In this document: positions 1 to 7,618 of the stretch, piece after piece
How positions within the stretch are numbered: the stretch's first letter is position 1
Layout of the letters: each line of letters begins with the position of its first letter
Origin: Candidatus Poribacteria bacterium
GTDB taxonomy: Bacteria; Poribacteria; WGA-4E; WGA-3G
NCBI GenBank assembly: GCA_022827185.1
Contig: JAJDTM010000042.1
Coordinates: 117,007-181,006, forward strand
Direction of reading: 5' to 3'
Length of the DNA stretch: 64,000 nt
Program-made: the position numbers and the translations under genes
The notes under the pieces: generated by a model
Told to the model about the DNA's origin: nothing
Seen by the model: only the letters and a program-made list of their open reading frames with translations
Databases searched by the model: none

Positions 1-300
1 GCTACAGAAGATGAACTGTCCGATGTTACCGCGAAATGCGCGGACAGCACTCTCAACGTCCGCTGGAACAAAACCGATCATGTCAATGACTGCATCGAAA
101 CTTCCCGCCTCTGCAATTTGTGCTTCAAAAGCGGCGTAGTCCTTCCGATTGCCGATAATGGTGTCGTATCCTTCTGGAATATCGGCATCCGTCTGTCCAC
201 GGTTGTAGAGCGTCACATCATCACCACGGGCAATGAGCGTGCGCGTAATTGCAGTACTAATCAATCCCGTGCCCCCAATAATCAAAACCCTCATAGACAT
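1..300 (-). CDS. NAD-dependent epimerase/dehydratase family protein (N-terminal part, cut by window edge)
   Basis: The reverse strand reads without a stop from position 300 to the window edge and gives about 100 residues. The start MSMRVLIIGGTG contains the classic Rossmann glycine motif GGTGLIS of short-chain/extended dehydrogenases (NAD(P) binding), and the later stretch AVIDMIGF fits the next beta strand of the fold. Members act on nucleotide sugars or other isomerase/reductase substrates in the cytoplasm; the substrate cannot be told from this piece. Two in-frame ATG codons (300 and 294) are possible starts; the second places the Rossmann strand right at the N-terminus. The 3' part lies outside the window. 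Confidence 0.85.
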   Translation of the reverse strand, partial: MSMRVLIIGGTGLISTAITRTLIARGDDVTLYNRGQTDADIPEGYDTIIGNRKDYAAFEAQIAEAGSFDAVIDMIGFVPADVESAVRAFRGNIGQFIFCS

Positions 301-348
301 CTCCAATCCGTTTGAAAGATGAAATCGTCTTCCACCGCTAAGTATATG

Positions 349-1657
349 TCAACTACCCAAGCCTAAAGACTTGGGTTTGTTAAGAGCATCAAACAACATT
401 AGCTGTGTCGCTTCTTGCAAACCTGCGTCTTGTGCTTCGTTCTTGTTTCTCGCTTCATAGAGGGTGGTAACCCACCGCTCTCCACGAAAGGCAGCAGCTG
501 CCTTAAAAAGGATGTTTCGCGCAGCGTTGTGGTCTCGGTCTAAAACCGTGCCACAATACTGACAATTAAAAGTGCGTATCGCTAAAGAGAGTTTCTTTGG
601 CGACTTCTTGCCACAACTTGAGCAAGTTTGTGAAGTGTTCTTGGGATCGACTTGATGAAAGTGGAAACCGTCTCTTTCGGCTATGTTTCCAGCCCACTCA
701 AAGAACTTCCCCCAAGACGCATCCGAAATGCTCTTGCTGAGGTATTTGTTCTGAACCATGTTTGAAACGCTGAGGTCTTCAGCGATAAGGACGTTGTTTT
801 CTTTATGATGATAGAGTTTGTAAACAAGTTTTCCAATAAAATCTTTGCGTTTGTTCGCTGTCCGTTCTTGGTGCAAGGCAATTGCATGCACGGCTTTATA
901 CCAGCGGTTGCTACCTTTTTTCCGACGCGCCATCGTCTGATTGTGTTTGTGGAGCAGTCCTTCGGCTTCTCGATACCAGCGAGGGTTATCTTCCTTTTCA
1001 CCTTCAGAAGTCGTTAGGTAGTGCGTTGTGCCAACGTCAACAGCGATCGCATCTGTCGGCTCTACTTTCGGGATATCGGGAAGTTCACAGGAAATATGTG
1101 CATACCAACCACTTGCTTTTTTGATAAGCGTGACTTCTTTCGGGTCGCCTTGAAGCGGACGGTGCATGTATATCTTGACTTCGCCAAGTTTCGGCACTTT
1201 CAAACGGTCATGTTTCCAAGACGTTTCTCGGATAGGGTTTTCGCGAACGCGTATCGTCTGTTTTTCAGCATCTTTGGTCTTTGGACGAATAACTTTAGGG
1301 ATATTTACGGAGACTCCAAGTCAGAGAACGGACGCGCTTTTTGTAGCGAGGAAAACCTTTTTTCGCAGCATTCTCCTTGCAACGCTTATGGAAATTCGCA
1401 AACGCCTTGTCGTTCCTCCGTAGAGCATGGTTCTGAAAATCTTGAGGCACTTCACGAAAATCATCATATTTCTCACGCGCTTCCGTCAACTTGTCTTGTT
1501 GCTCAGAGAGCGAGACGAAACGGTCTTCAACTTCTAACGCGACGATTCGATCATGGCGCGCAGAATTCTGAAGTTCGCAAAGGTGGTCAAGCCACTCAAA
1601 CAATGTTGTTTCCTGTGTCTTTGTTGGATACACAGGAAATCTAAAAGTCAATCTCAT
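349..1657 (-). pseudogene. tnpB: tnpB (IS200/IS605-type RNA-guided nuclease), broken by one frameshift
   Basis: Two overlapping reading frames together make one TnpB. Residues 1-120 (1657 down to 1295) carry the helical N-terminal domain, then the frame closes right after TWSLRKYP. The second frame is open from about 1320 to 349 and continues the protein without loss, so one base has been gained or lost near 1300-1318. The second half keeps the RuvC-like catalytic residues (DVGTTHYL, AEDLSVSN, DRDHNAARN) and the zinc finger (CSSCG and CQYCG). No TnpA partner is present, so this is a tnpB-only type element. TnpB uses an omega RNA made from the gene 3' end and right end to cut DNA. The single lesion with intact catalytic residues suggests recent inactivation; a sequencing error is possible. 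Confidence 0.85.
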
Positions 1658-1747
1658 GGTATATCCGTTATCCGTTTTTAACCCCTGCTAAGTCGGTAGG
1701 CAGACACGTTGCCTTGCAGCAACGCTTAGCATGTCTGCCAACGGATA
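349..1747 (-). mobile_element. tnpB-only IS200/IS605-like element with end hairpins
   Basis: The broken tnpB gene is flanked by the structures expected for this class, which lacks inverted terminal repeats but has subterminal hairpins. At the tnpB 3' end, ACCCAAG at 355-361 pairs with CTTGGGT at 370-376 and overlaps the last codons (KPKSLGLG). Upstream of the start, TATCCGTT at 1662-1669 pairs with AACGGATA at 1740-1747, enclosing an inner stem GGCAGACA (1699) with TGTCTGCC (1732). The exact insertion boundaries cannot be set from one copy. The same right-end hairpin recurs at 35926-35945. Confidence 0.65.
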
Positions 1748-1812
1748 CTATAATCATACCACACTTTCAGACCAAAGTCAAATATATTTCAACGCTTTGG
1801 TCTAATTCACAA

Positions 1813-1849
1813 GGGCGGTTTTTCCGCCCAAAGCTAAAGCATTGGGATT
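1813..1849. repeat. IS605-type end remnant with GC hairpin
   Basis: GGGCGG at 1813-1818 and CCGCCC at 1824-1829 form a tight hairpin followed by AAGCTAAAGCATTGGGAT. Almost the same string, AAGCTAAAGCATGGGGAT, occurs at 60193-60210. The sequence style matches ends of tnpB-carrying elements, so this may be the outer end of the neighbouring element or a remnant of another copy. No coding remains are attached. Confidence 0.35.
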
Positions 1850-1905
1850 CCAAAACCGATAATTCTCTTGAAAAATTGACGAATGTCAAGGGATTCGTTA
1901 TTAGT

Positions 1906-1925
1906 TTGCCTCGCAGTGAGAGTCA
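1906..1925. repeat. Dispersed short repeat (GTTTGCCTCGCAGTGAGAG)
   Basis: The string at 1906-1925 recurs twice in tandem-like fashion near 50420-50462 in another intergenic gap, once with a base change (GCTTCGCAGTGAGAA). Such short dispersed repeats sit only between genes here. Function unknown. Confidence 0.5.
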
Positions 1926-2057
1926 GTGCAGTCTTCAACTGCAGCATTACCTTCAGTTTTGAACAAAACTGTCCAGAAATTGAACACTGAAAAATATTTT
2001 GTTAGTAGATTTACGAGAAAACTACCTTTAAACACGATTTCACGTCTGAATTGCCTT

Positions 2058-2072
2058 TGGCATGAAAATTGC
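2058..2072 (+). promoter_or_regulatory. Sigma-54 (RpoN) promoter, -24/-12
   Basis: TGGCATGAAAATTGCT matches the RpoN consensus TGGCACG-N4-TTGCW: GG at 2059-2060, exactly ten bases, then GC at 2071-2072. The predicted transcript start is near 2084, 15 bases before the pseudoknot leader and about 130 bases before the first cassette gene. The same promoter with the same spacing stands at 8550-8564 before the second lipoprotein-like gene, which strongly supports it. Expression would then depend on an enhancer-binding ATPase not encoded in this window. Confidence 0.8.
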
Positions 2073-2098
2073 TTATGTCAAAACATTGCAAACCAACA

Positions 2099-2174
2099 GG
2101 GAAAGCCTTCCTCCTTGGGAAAATATGGAGCGGTGCAAAGGCTTTCCCATATTTCAATTGCTTGCATCGCTCCA
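2099..2174 (+). ncRNA. Leader RNA with predicted H-type pseudoknot (family A, copy 1)
   Basis: Stem 1 pairs GGGAAAGCC (2099-2107) with GGCTTTCCC (2140-2148). Its loop contains TGGAGCGGTGCAA (2126-2138), which pairs along all 13 positions (one G-U) with TTGCATCGCTCCA (2162-2174). The two stems interlock as an H-type pseudoknot with loops of about 18, 1 and 13 bases. A homologous leader at 8593-8667 keeps both stems with compensating changes. The loop string CCTCCTTGG followed by GAAA is also kept. The structure ends about 25 bases before the ribosome binding site AGGAG of the next gene, so a role in translation or early termination is likely. I could not match it to c-di-GMP, SAM, preQ1, fluoride or other riboswitch consensus sequences I know. 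Confidence 0.65.
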
Positions 2175-2211
2175 TCTATCACTCTGTGCTGTGTGCAAAG
2201 GAGAAAGAATC

Positions 2212-2604
2212 ATGAACAGGTGGAGATGCTTACTCTTGATATTGGTGTGTTTATCACAGATGAGTTGTGCAGCACTTCTAACGGAACAGGTGTATGTTTT
2301 GATCGATCGCCCAGTGAGTGAAAAGATGACTTTCCATGGCGAAATTTATTCGCTTCCAGAGAGAGCGAACGTTCGGAAAGTTGTGCTGCTCGGATCTGGA
2401 AAAATCCGAAACATTGAAGTTCATGTCCGTGATAAGAGAAATCAATGGGAACCCGCCAAGAAGGTCCCGGGCGGCATCGAATTCCCGTTTGAAATCCCAC
2501 TTATCGCCAAAACAGATGCTATCAAAATTATAAAACATTCAATGACTGGTGCCGGTCGCATTGAGACGATCCAATTTTACACGGTTGCGGATAAAGGAGA
2601 TTAA
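2212..2604 (+). CDS. Small secreted/lipoprotein-like protein, first gene of cassette cluster
   Basis: 130 residues beginning at an ATG preceded by a good ribosome binding site (AGGAG near 2199). The N-terminus (MNRWRCLLLILVCLSQMSC) is a hydrophobic export signal followed by a cysteine that could be lipidated, though the lipobox is not canonical. The mature part is predicted beta-rich and has no family I recognise. A paralog sits at 8708-9097 in the same position after the same promoter and leader, with shared strings such as YVLIDRPV, TFHGEIY, LLGSG and RIETIQFYTVAD. It heads the series of propeller and LamG genes, so it probably belongs to the same surface system. An upstream in-frame ATG at 2062 lies inside the sigma-54 promoter and is rejected as start. 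Confidence 0.75.
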   Translation: MNRWRCLLLILVCLSQMSCAALLTEQVYVLIDRPVSEKMTFHGEIYSLPERANVRKVVLLGSGKIRNIEVHVRDKRNQWEPAKKVPGGIEFPFEIPLIAKTDAIKIIKHSMTGAGRIETIQFYTVADKGD

Positions 2605-2617
2605 GTTTTTCTGTAGC

Positions 2618-2822
2618 TCCTTCATCTCCACATTCGCAGTGTCTTTTCAGGGATTTCCCGGTGCCAAACTCAGTATTTCTGAATAGTACAGATAAAGGAC
2701 ATAAAAATGAGACGAAAATTGACCTATACAGCGTTGGTGAAGACAGCGACACTCGTGTGTTTCTTGTTTGCGATGCCCTTCTGTGTATCGGCATCTGATA
2801 CGACACATATCGCCTTCACTTC
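2618..2822 (+). repeat. Cassette 5' repeat R1, copy a (intergenic plus signal-peptide coding region)
   Basis: About 200 bases covering the gap before the propeller gene and its signal peptide codons are nearly identical at 2618-2822, 4532-4736 and 6476-6685, while the genes diverge strongly downstream. The third copy carries an extra ACAGAT unit. A weak version precedes the fourth propeller at 9106-9158. This implies recent duplication with homogenisation of the 5' ends. Confidence 0.8.
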
Positions 2823-3669
2823 TGAGCGAGATGGGAACGCTGAAATTTACATTATGGATATAAATGGGAAAAATTTGCGGAACCTAACAAATCATCCAGC
2901 GTCTGATTTTTCGCCAGCGTTTTCACCGAACGGACGGTGGATGGCTTATGTTTCCAAGCGAGATGGAAACGGAGAGATTTATGTGATGTATCTCCGTACA
3001 AAAGTGTCTCGCCGATTGACCAACGACCCAAGATCTGATTGGAATCCTGCGTGGTCTCCGGATGGGCAGTGGATTGCTTTTGCTTCCGATAGAGCGGGGA
3101 CGTTTGACATCTACAAGGTGGATATCAACGGTGCGAATCTTCAACGGTTAACGGATGAAGGGAACAACCATAACCCCTCTTGGTCTCCGGATGGGCAATG
3201 GATCGTTTTTTCTTCTGTCCGGGCGCGAAACCATGACATCTATGTGATGAATCCGGATGGGAAGAAAGAGAGACGACTGACACATCAACCGCAATCGGAA
3301 AGTGGACCTACCTGGTCTCCGGATGGAAAACAGATCGCCTTTACGACGGCACTTTTGGGAAATAGGGACATCTATATCATGGATGCCGATGGTGGCGATG
3401 TCAAGAGATTGACGCATCATCCGGCGGCGGATTGGTTTCCCGATTGGTCTCTGAATGAAGAATCAATTGTTTTTGATTCCGAATCGGAGACGGATAGCGA
3501 CATCTATCGCATAAATATTGATGGCAGCAATCGGCAGAGGTTGACGCATCATCCGGCGGCGGATTGGTCTCCGATCTGGGTGCCTCCGACTTTCAGCCTC
3601 TCTGTTTCTCCGACTGCTGAGACCCAAACAACACTCTGGGGGAAACTGAAAAACCCTCGCAGCAATTAA
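2707..3669 (+). CDS. Secreted TolB-like PD40 beta-propeller protein (paralog 1)
   Basis: 320 residues. Residues 1-29 are a signal peptide ending in VSA. The mature protein consists of repeated PD40/TolB-type propeller blades with the hallmarks F/WSPDG(Q)WIAF, D/EIYxMD and RLTxxP, about six blades. Such propellers usually bind protein or peptidoglycan partners in the envelope and are not enzymes. The last residues, TTLWGKLKNPRSN, carry the T-x-W-G-x-L-K tail found in most cassette proteins here. The gene follows the lipoprotein-like gene by 102 bases and precedes a LamG gene by 43 bases, so one transcript is likely. Start chosen at ATG 2707 for the signal peptide and AAAGGA upstream. Confidence 0.9.
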   Translation: MRRKLTYTALVKTATLVCFLFAMPFCVSASDTTHIAFTSERDGNAEIYIMDINGKNLRNLTNHPASDFSPAFSPNGRWMAYVSKRDGNGEIYVMYLRTKVSRRLTNDPRSDWNPAWSPDGQWIAFASDRAGTFDIYKVDINGANLQRLTDEGNNHNPSWSPDGQWIVFSSVRARNHDIYVMNPDGKKERRLTHQPQSESGPTWSPDGKQIAFTTALLGNRDIYIMDADGGDVKRLTHHPAADWFPDWSLNEESIVFDSESETDSDIYRINIDGSNRQRLTHHPAADWSPIWVPPTFSLSVSPTAETQTTLWGKLKNPRSN

Positions 3670-3671
3670 AT

Positions 3672-3688
3672 AAAGGGCATCACCCTTT
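3672..3688 (+). promoter_or_regulatory. Small intergenic hairpin between propeller and LamG genes
   Basis: AAAGGG (3672-3677), loop CATCA, CCCTTT (3683-3688) followed by one more T. The same hairpin lies in the same place at 5619-5635 and 7577-7594. It may reduce read-through or protect mRNA ends; it is too weak to call a terminator with confidence. Confidence 0.4.
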
Positions 3689-3712
3689 TCACATCAGACA
3701 AGGAGATTAAAA

Positions 3713-4510
3713 ATGATATATCGACACATCCTCACATCTCTTTTTTTATTTTTAGTTACACTAATTCCACTGAGTTCCGATGCATTGCCGCCGCCTTCAC
3801 CAGCAGGCGGCGGCATGTTGAGACTGGATGAAAAACACGATTTCGTTGCTACCACCAAAGCGTGGTTTCCCGATGAAGAGTTTGAGGGATTGACTGCTGA
3901 GGCATGGGTATACTTTGAAGAACTACCTGACCTATTCGATTTCTGGACGATCATCGGACAAGAGGGACGATTCGGTCTGGTGCTCCACGGCAAGTTTGAC
4001 ACGTTAGGCGCCTGGGGCCACAACGAAGGCGCAAATGGCGACCTCATTACTGGAGGCCCTCCAGTGCCCATAGGAGAATGGGTGCACGTCGCAGCGATTT
4101 ACGATGCCAGCGCGGGGAAAGGAATGAACGGAAGGGGCGGCAATTGGTGCTGTCCAAGAGGTCATCTCATCAAATCAAATAAGCCTCTTCGTATTGGCGG
4201 AATCGTCCGACAAGACCCAGAGCGGAGCCGTTTTCTTGGAGAAAATGTGAAACTGCAAGGATATATTGATGAAGTCCGGATTTCCAAGATCGTGCGATAT
4301 GTAGGACCAGAGTGGAGAGTCCCGAAAAAGAGATTTGAAGTGGATGAACATACCCTTTCGCTCTGGCACTTTGATGAGGAACCGCGGTTTAGTCGTTTCA
4401 AGGATGCGTCCGGAAACGGTCATCATCTTTGGCGAAGTGGTGTTATTGGCGGTTTAGCCGTTGAAGCACAGAAGAAACTCACAACAACATGGGGACAACT
4501 GAAGCGGTGA
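3713..4510 (+). CDS. Secreted LamG/concanavalin-like domain protein (paralog 1)
   Basis: 265 residues. A signal peptide (about 1-24, ending SSDA) is followed by the linker LPPPSPAGGG, shared by all four paralogs. Residues 40-250 form a LamG/jelly-roll domain: LTAEAWVYF, FWTIIGQEGRFGLVLHG, EWVHVAAIYDA, YIDEVRISKIVRY and LWHFDE are the usual strand motifs of laminin-G-like bacterial proteins. These domains bind carbohydrate or protein surfaces, often through Ca2+. A CC pair in the GGNWCCPRGHLIKS segment is kept in three of the four copies. The C-terminus LTTTWGQLKR has the shared tail. It is transcribed with the propeller gene upstream. Confidence 0.9.
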   Translation: MIYRHILTSLFLFLVTLIPLSSDALPPPSPAGGGMLRLDEKHDFVATTKAWFPDEEFEGLTAEAWVYFEELPDLFDFWTIIGQEGRFGLVLHGKFDTLGAWGHNEGANGDLITGGPPVPIGEWVHVAAIYDASAGKGMNGRGGNWCCPRGHLIKSNKPLRIGGIVRQDPERSRFLGENVKLQGYIDEVRISKIVRYVGPEWRVPKKRFEVDEHTLSLWHFDEEPRFSRFKDASGNGHHLWRSGVIGGLAVEAQKKLTTTWGQLKR

Positions 4511-4531
4511 AGACAGAAATCACCCTTTTTG

Positions 4532-4736
4532 TCCTTCATCTCCACATTCGCAGCGTCTTTTCAGAGATTTTCCGGTGCCAAACTCGGTATTTCTGAATAG
4601 TACAGATAAAGGACATAAAAATGAGACGAAAATTGACCTATACAGCGTTGGTGAAGACAGCGACACTCGCGTGTTTCTTGCTTGCGATGCCCTTCTGTGT
4701 ATCGGCATCTGATACGACACATATCGCCTTCACTTC
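4532..4736 (+). repeat. Cassette 5' repeat R1, copy b
   Basis: Second copy of the repeat described at 2618-2822. It differs at only a few bases up to the end of the signal peptide codons. Confidence 0.8.
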
Positions 4737-5616
4737 TCCGAGAGAGGGAAACAATGAGATTTACATCATGGATACAAAAGGGAAAAATCTTCGGAACTTA
4801 ACAAATCACCCCGCACGAGATTGGCAATCCGCGTTCTCACCCGACGGACAGTGGATGGCTTTTGTTTCTAATCGGAGTGGCGCTAACAGAATTTATCTGA
4901 TGAATAGGAATAACAACGTAATCCGTCCATTAACGAACCATCTGGCATCAAAAGGAGATTTTGATCCCGATTGGTCGCCTGATGGACAGTGGATCGCCTT
5001 TAGTTTCAATCAAGCAGTCGGCACGAGTCGGAATGATATTTACAAAATCAATGTCAATACCGGAGACCTGCAGCAACTGACAGACACCGGATACAATAGG
5101 TTTCCGAAGTGGTCGCCCGATGGAGATCGAATTCTTTTCTATTCTCTCAGAAAAGAAGAAAACGACCTCTTTCTGATGAAGTCTAATGGAAAAAGTATCA
5201 GACGCGTTAGAGAAAGGAGGTTCGGGGGCGGCCAGCCGACCTGGTCGCCCGATGGAAAACAGATTGCCTATAGAATGACCGATCTGGCAGGGGTCGGCAT
5301 TTACATCATGACAGATGATGGGCAAAACAATCGGAGAATCACACCGGAAAATACGTGGGGCTACAATCCAGCGTGGTCTCCGGATGAGCAGTGGATCGCC
5401 TATGAGTTAGAAGTTGAAAGTCCGTGGGGCAACCTAAATCGAGATTCAAATATCTATCTTGTCAGTCCTGATGGTATCGAAACGCGGCAATTAACAAAGC
5501 ACCCCACAAGAGATCGTTATCCCGCGTGGGTGCCAGAGAATTTTCTCTCTGTTGCTCCGACTGTGGAGACACAAACGACTTTATGGGGAACACTGAAAAA
5601 ATCTGGCAGCGATTAA
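4621..5616 (+). CDS. Secreted TolB-like PD40 beta-propeller protein (paralog 2)
   Basis: 331 residues. The signal peptide is almost identical to that of paralog 1 (residues 1-29). The blades show HIAFTSPREGNNEIYIMD, FSPDGQWMAFVS and WSPDGQWIAF motifs. It is closer to paralogs 3 and 4 than to paralog 1 because all three share the insert FVSN/YVSD-RNNN and the late blade ENPWGN/ESPWGN. It ends TTLWGTLKKSGSD, the shared tail. It lies 110 bases after LamG paralog 1 and 43 bases before LamG paralog 2. Role inferred: periplasmic or surface partner-binding propeller. Confidence 0.9.
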   Translation: MRRKLTYTALVKTATLACFLLAMPFCVSASDTTHIAFTSPREGNNEIYIMDTKGKNLRNLTNHPARDWQSAFSPDGQWMAFVSNRSGANRIYLMNRNNNVIRPLTNHLASKGDFDPDWSPDGQWIAFSFNQAVGTSRNDIYKINVNTGDLQQLTDTGYNRFPKWSPDGDRILFYSLRKEENDLFLMKSNGKSIRRVRERRFGGGQPTWSPDGKQIAYRMTDLAGVGIYIMTDDGQNNRRITPENTWGYNPAWSPDEQWIAYELEVESPWGNLNRDSNIYLVSPDGIETRQLTKHPTRDRYPAWVPENFLSVAPTVETQTTLWGTLKKSGSD

Positions 5617-5730
5617 ATAAAGGGCATCACCCTTTTCACATCAGACAAGGAGATTAAAAATGATATATCGACACATCCTCACATCTCTTTTTTTAATTAC
5701 ACTAATTCCACTGAGTTCCGATGCATTTCC
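5614..5730 (+). repeat. Cassette 5' repeat R2 (before LamG genes), copy b
   Basis: The stretch from the propeller stop codon through the LamG signal-peptide codons is nearly identical at 3667-3789, 5614-5730 and 7572-7690. It includes the small AAAGGG/CCCTTT hairpin and the ribosome binding site AAGGAG. The fourth cassette (10084-10210) is diverged. Confidence 0.75.
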
Positions 5731-6454
5731 ACCGCCTTCACCGGCAGGCGGCGGTATGCTGCAACTCGATGAAAAGCACGACTTTGTAGCAACTGTCAAG
5801 TCATGGTTCCCCGATGAAGAGTTTGAGGGCTTGACCGCCGAAGCATGGATATACTTTGAAGGACCACCGCTACCGCTTAGTTTTTGGTCAATCATCGGGC
5901 AGGAAGGACGGTTTGGGCTGGTACTTCACGGCAATACTGGCGCGTTAGGGGCATGCGGATATGCCGAAGGGGCAAATACGGTAGTAGTTATCGGAGGGAA
6001 AAATCAACATCCCCCTAAAGCGGAATGGGTGCATGTCACAGCGATTTACGATGCCGGAGCAGGGATAGGCACTAACGGTAAGGGCGGTAATTGGTGCTGT
6101 CCGGGGGGTCATCTTATCAAATCAAATAAGCCGCTGCGTATTGGCGGGATCATTCCACAAAAGCCGTGGCGCCATTTCGTTGGGGAGAATGTGAAATTAC
6201 GTGGGTATATCGATGAAATCCGGATTTCGAGTGTCGTACGATATGTGGGACCGGAGTGGGAAATCCCGAAAGGGAAATTCGAGGTCGATGAACATACGAT
6301 TTCGTTGTGGCACTTTGATGAAGCAGCCGGCTTCAGCCGTTTCAAAGATGCGTCTGGAAATGGACATCATCTCTGGCGAGGTGGTGTTATTGACGGTTTA
6401 GCCGTCGAAGCCCAAAGAAAACTCACGACAACATGGGGACAACTGAAGCGGTGA
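5660..6454 (+). CDS. Secreted LamG/concanavalin-like domain protein (paralog 2)
   Basis: 264 residues with the same layout as paralog 1: signal peptide, PPPSPAGGG linker, LamG core with FWSIIGQEGRFGLVLHG, EWVHVTAIYDA and YIDEIRISSVVRY, and the C-terminal tail LTTTWGQLKR. The mature domain has clearly diverged while the first ~20 residues are the same, matching the DNA repeat over this region. A good ribosome binding site (AAGGAG) lies nine bases before ATG 5660. Confidence 0.9.
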   Translation: MIYRHILTSLFLITLIPLSSDAFPPPSPAGGGMLQLDEKHDFVATVKSWFPDEEFEGLTAEAWIYFEGPPLPLSFWSIIGQEGRFGLVLHGNTGALGACGYAEGANTVVVIGGKNQHPPKAEWVHVTAIYDAGAGIGTNGKGGNWCCPGGHLIKSNKPLRIGGIIPQKPWRHFVGENVKLRGYIDEIRISSVVRYVGPEWEIPKGKFEVDEHTISLWHFDEAAGFSRFKDASGNGHHLWRGGVIDGLAVEAQRKLTTTWGQLKR

Positions 6455-6475
6455 AAACAGAAATCACCCTTTTTG

Positions 6476-6685
6476 TCCTTCATCTCCACATTCGCAGTGT
6501 CTTTTCAGGATTTCCCGATGCCAAACTCAGTATTTCTGAATAGTACAGATACAGATAAAGGATATAAAAATGAGACGAAAATTGACCTATACAGCGTTGG
6601 TGAAGACAGCGACACTCGTGTGTTTTTTGCTTGCGATGCCTTTCTGTGTATCGGCATCTGATACGACACATATCGCCTTTACTTC
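6476..6685 (+). repeat. Cassette 5' repeat R1, copy c
   Basis: Third copy of the R1 repeat, with a six-base tandem duplication (ACAGATACAGAT) just before the ribosome binding site. Confidence 0.8.
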
Positions 6686-7574
6686 TGAGCGAGATGGGAA
6701 CAATGAGATTTACATCATGGATACAAAAGGGAAAAATCTTCGGAACCTAACAAATCACCCTGCCCGTGATTCTCAGCCAGCTTTCTCACCCGACGGGCAG
6801 TGGATGGCTTATGTTTCCGATCGAGATGGAAACAGCAGAATTTATCTGATGAATAGGAATAACAACGTAATCCGTCCATTAACGAACCATCTGGCATCAA
6901 AAGGAGATCTTGATCCCGATTGGTCGCCGGATGGACACTGGATCGCCTTTACGTTCATTCAAGCACAAGCGGGCATTCAGCGGAGTCGGTATAACATTTA
7001 CAAAATCAATGTCAACACAGGAAACCTGCAGCAACTGACTGACACCGAATATAATAGGGATCCTGCGTGGTCACCGGATGGAGACCAAATTATGTTCTTT
7101 TCTGATGGAAAAGAGAGACATGATCTCTATGTGATGAAGGCGAATGGGAAAGGTTTAAGACGCGTTATAATAAGGAATCCAGGGGGATACAGCCCTGCGT
7201 GGTCATCGGATGGAAAACAGATCGCCTATGAGCGTTTGGGTCTTGAGGGGCGAGGCATCTATATCATGACTACAGAAGGGCAAAACGACCGGAGAGTAAC
7301 ACCGAAAAATACATGGGGCGACAATCCTGCGTGGTCGCCGGATGGACACTGGATCGCGTATGAATTGGAACTTAAAAATCCGTGGGGTAACCCAAATCGG
7401 GATTCAGATATCTATCTTGTCAGTTCTGACGGCACCAAAACGCGTCAATTAACAAAGCACCCCGCAAGAGATCGTTATCCCGCGTGGGTGCCAGAGAATT
7501 TTCTCTCTGTTGCTCCGACTGTCAAGAAACAAACGACTTTATGGGGAACGTTGAAAAAATCTGGCATCAATTAA
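6570..7574 (+). CDS. Secreted TolB-like PD40 beta-propeller protein (paralog 3)
   Basis: 334 residues; signal peptide 1-29, then PD40 blades (FSPDGQWMAYVSDRDGN, WSPDGHWIAF, WSPDGDQIMF). The C-terminus is TTLWGTLKKSGIN. Most like paralog 2 along the whole length, so the 4621-6454 and 6570-8401 pairs look like the youngest duplication. Same 43-44 base gap to the following LamG gene. Confidence 0.9.
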   Translation: MRRKLTYTALVKTATLVCFLLAMPFCVSASDTTHIAFTSERDGNNEIYIMDTKGKNLRNLTNHPARDSQPAFSPDGQWMAYVSDRDGNSRIYLMNRNNNVIRPLTNHLASKGDLDPDWSPDGHWIAFTFIQAQAGIQRSRYNIYKINVNTGNLQQLTDTEYNRDPAWSPDGDQIMFFSDGKERHDLYVMKANGKGLRRVIIRNPGGYSPAWSSDGKQIAYERLGLEGRGIYIMTTEGQNDRRVTPKNTWGDNPAWSPDGHWIAYELELKNPWGNPNRDSDIYLVSSDGTKTRQLTKHPARDRYPAWVPENFLSVAPTVKKQTTLWGTLKKSGIN

Positions 7575-7618
7575 ATAAAGGGGCATCACCCTTTTCACAT
7601 CAGACAAGGAGATTAAAA

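Noticed and set aside
1295..1320. Programmed ribosomal frameshift in tnpB
   Set aside because: No slippery heptamer or stimulating structure is evident at the shift, and TnpB is not known to use one.
1021..1644. 207-residue plus-strand frame opposite tnpB
   Set aside because: Antisense shadow of the transposon gene with no protein features.
2084..2174. c-di-GMP-I (GEMM) riboswitch, because of GCAAACC and the surface-gene context
   Set aside because: The order of GEMM motifs (GAAA hairpin, GACGCAAAGCC, tetraloop receptor) is not present, and copy 2 lacks GCAAACC.
2062..2211. Longer N-terminus for the first lipoprotein-like gene
   Set aside because: The extension starts inside the sigma-54 promoter, upstream of the expected transcript start, and destroys the signal peptide.
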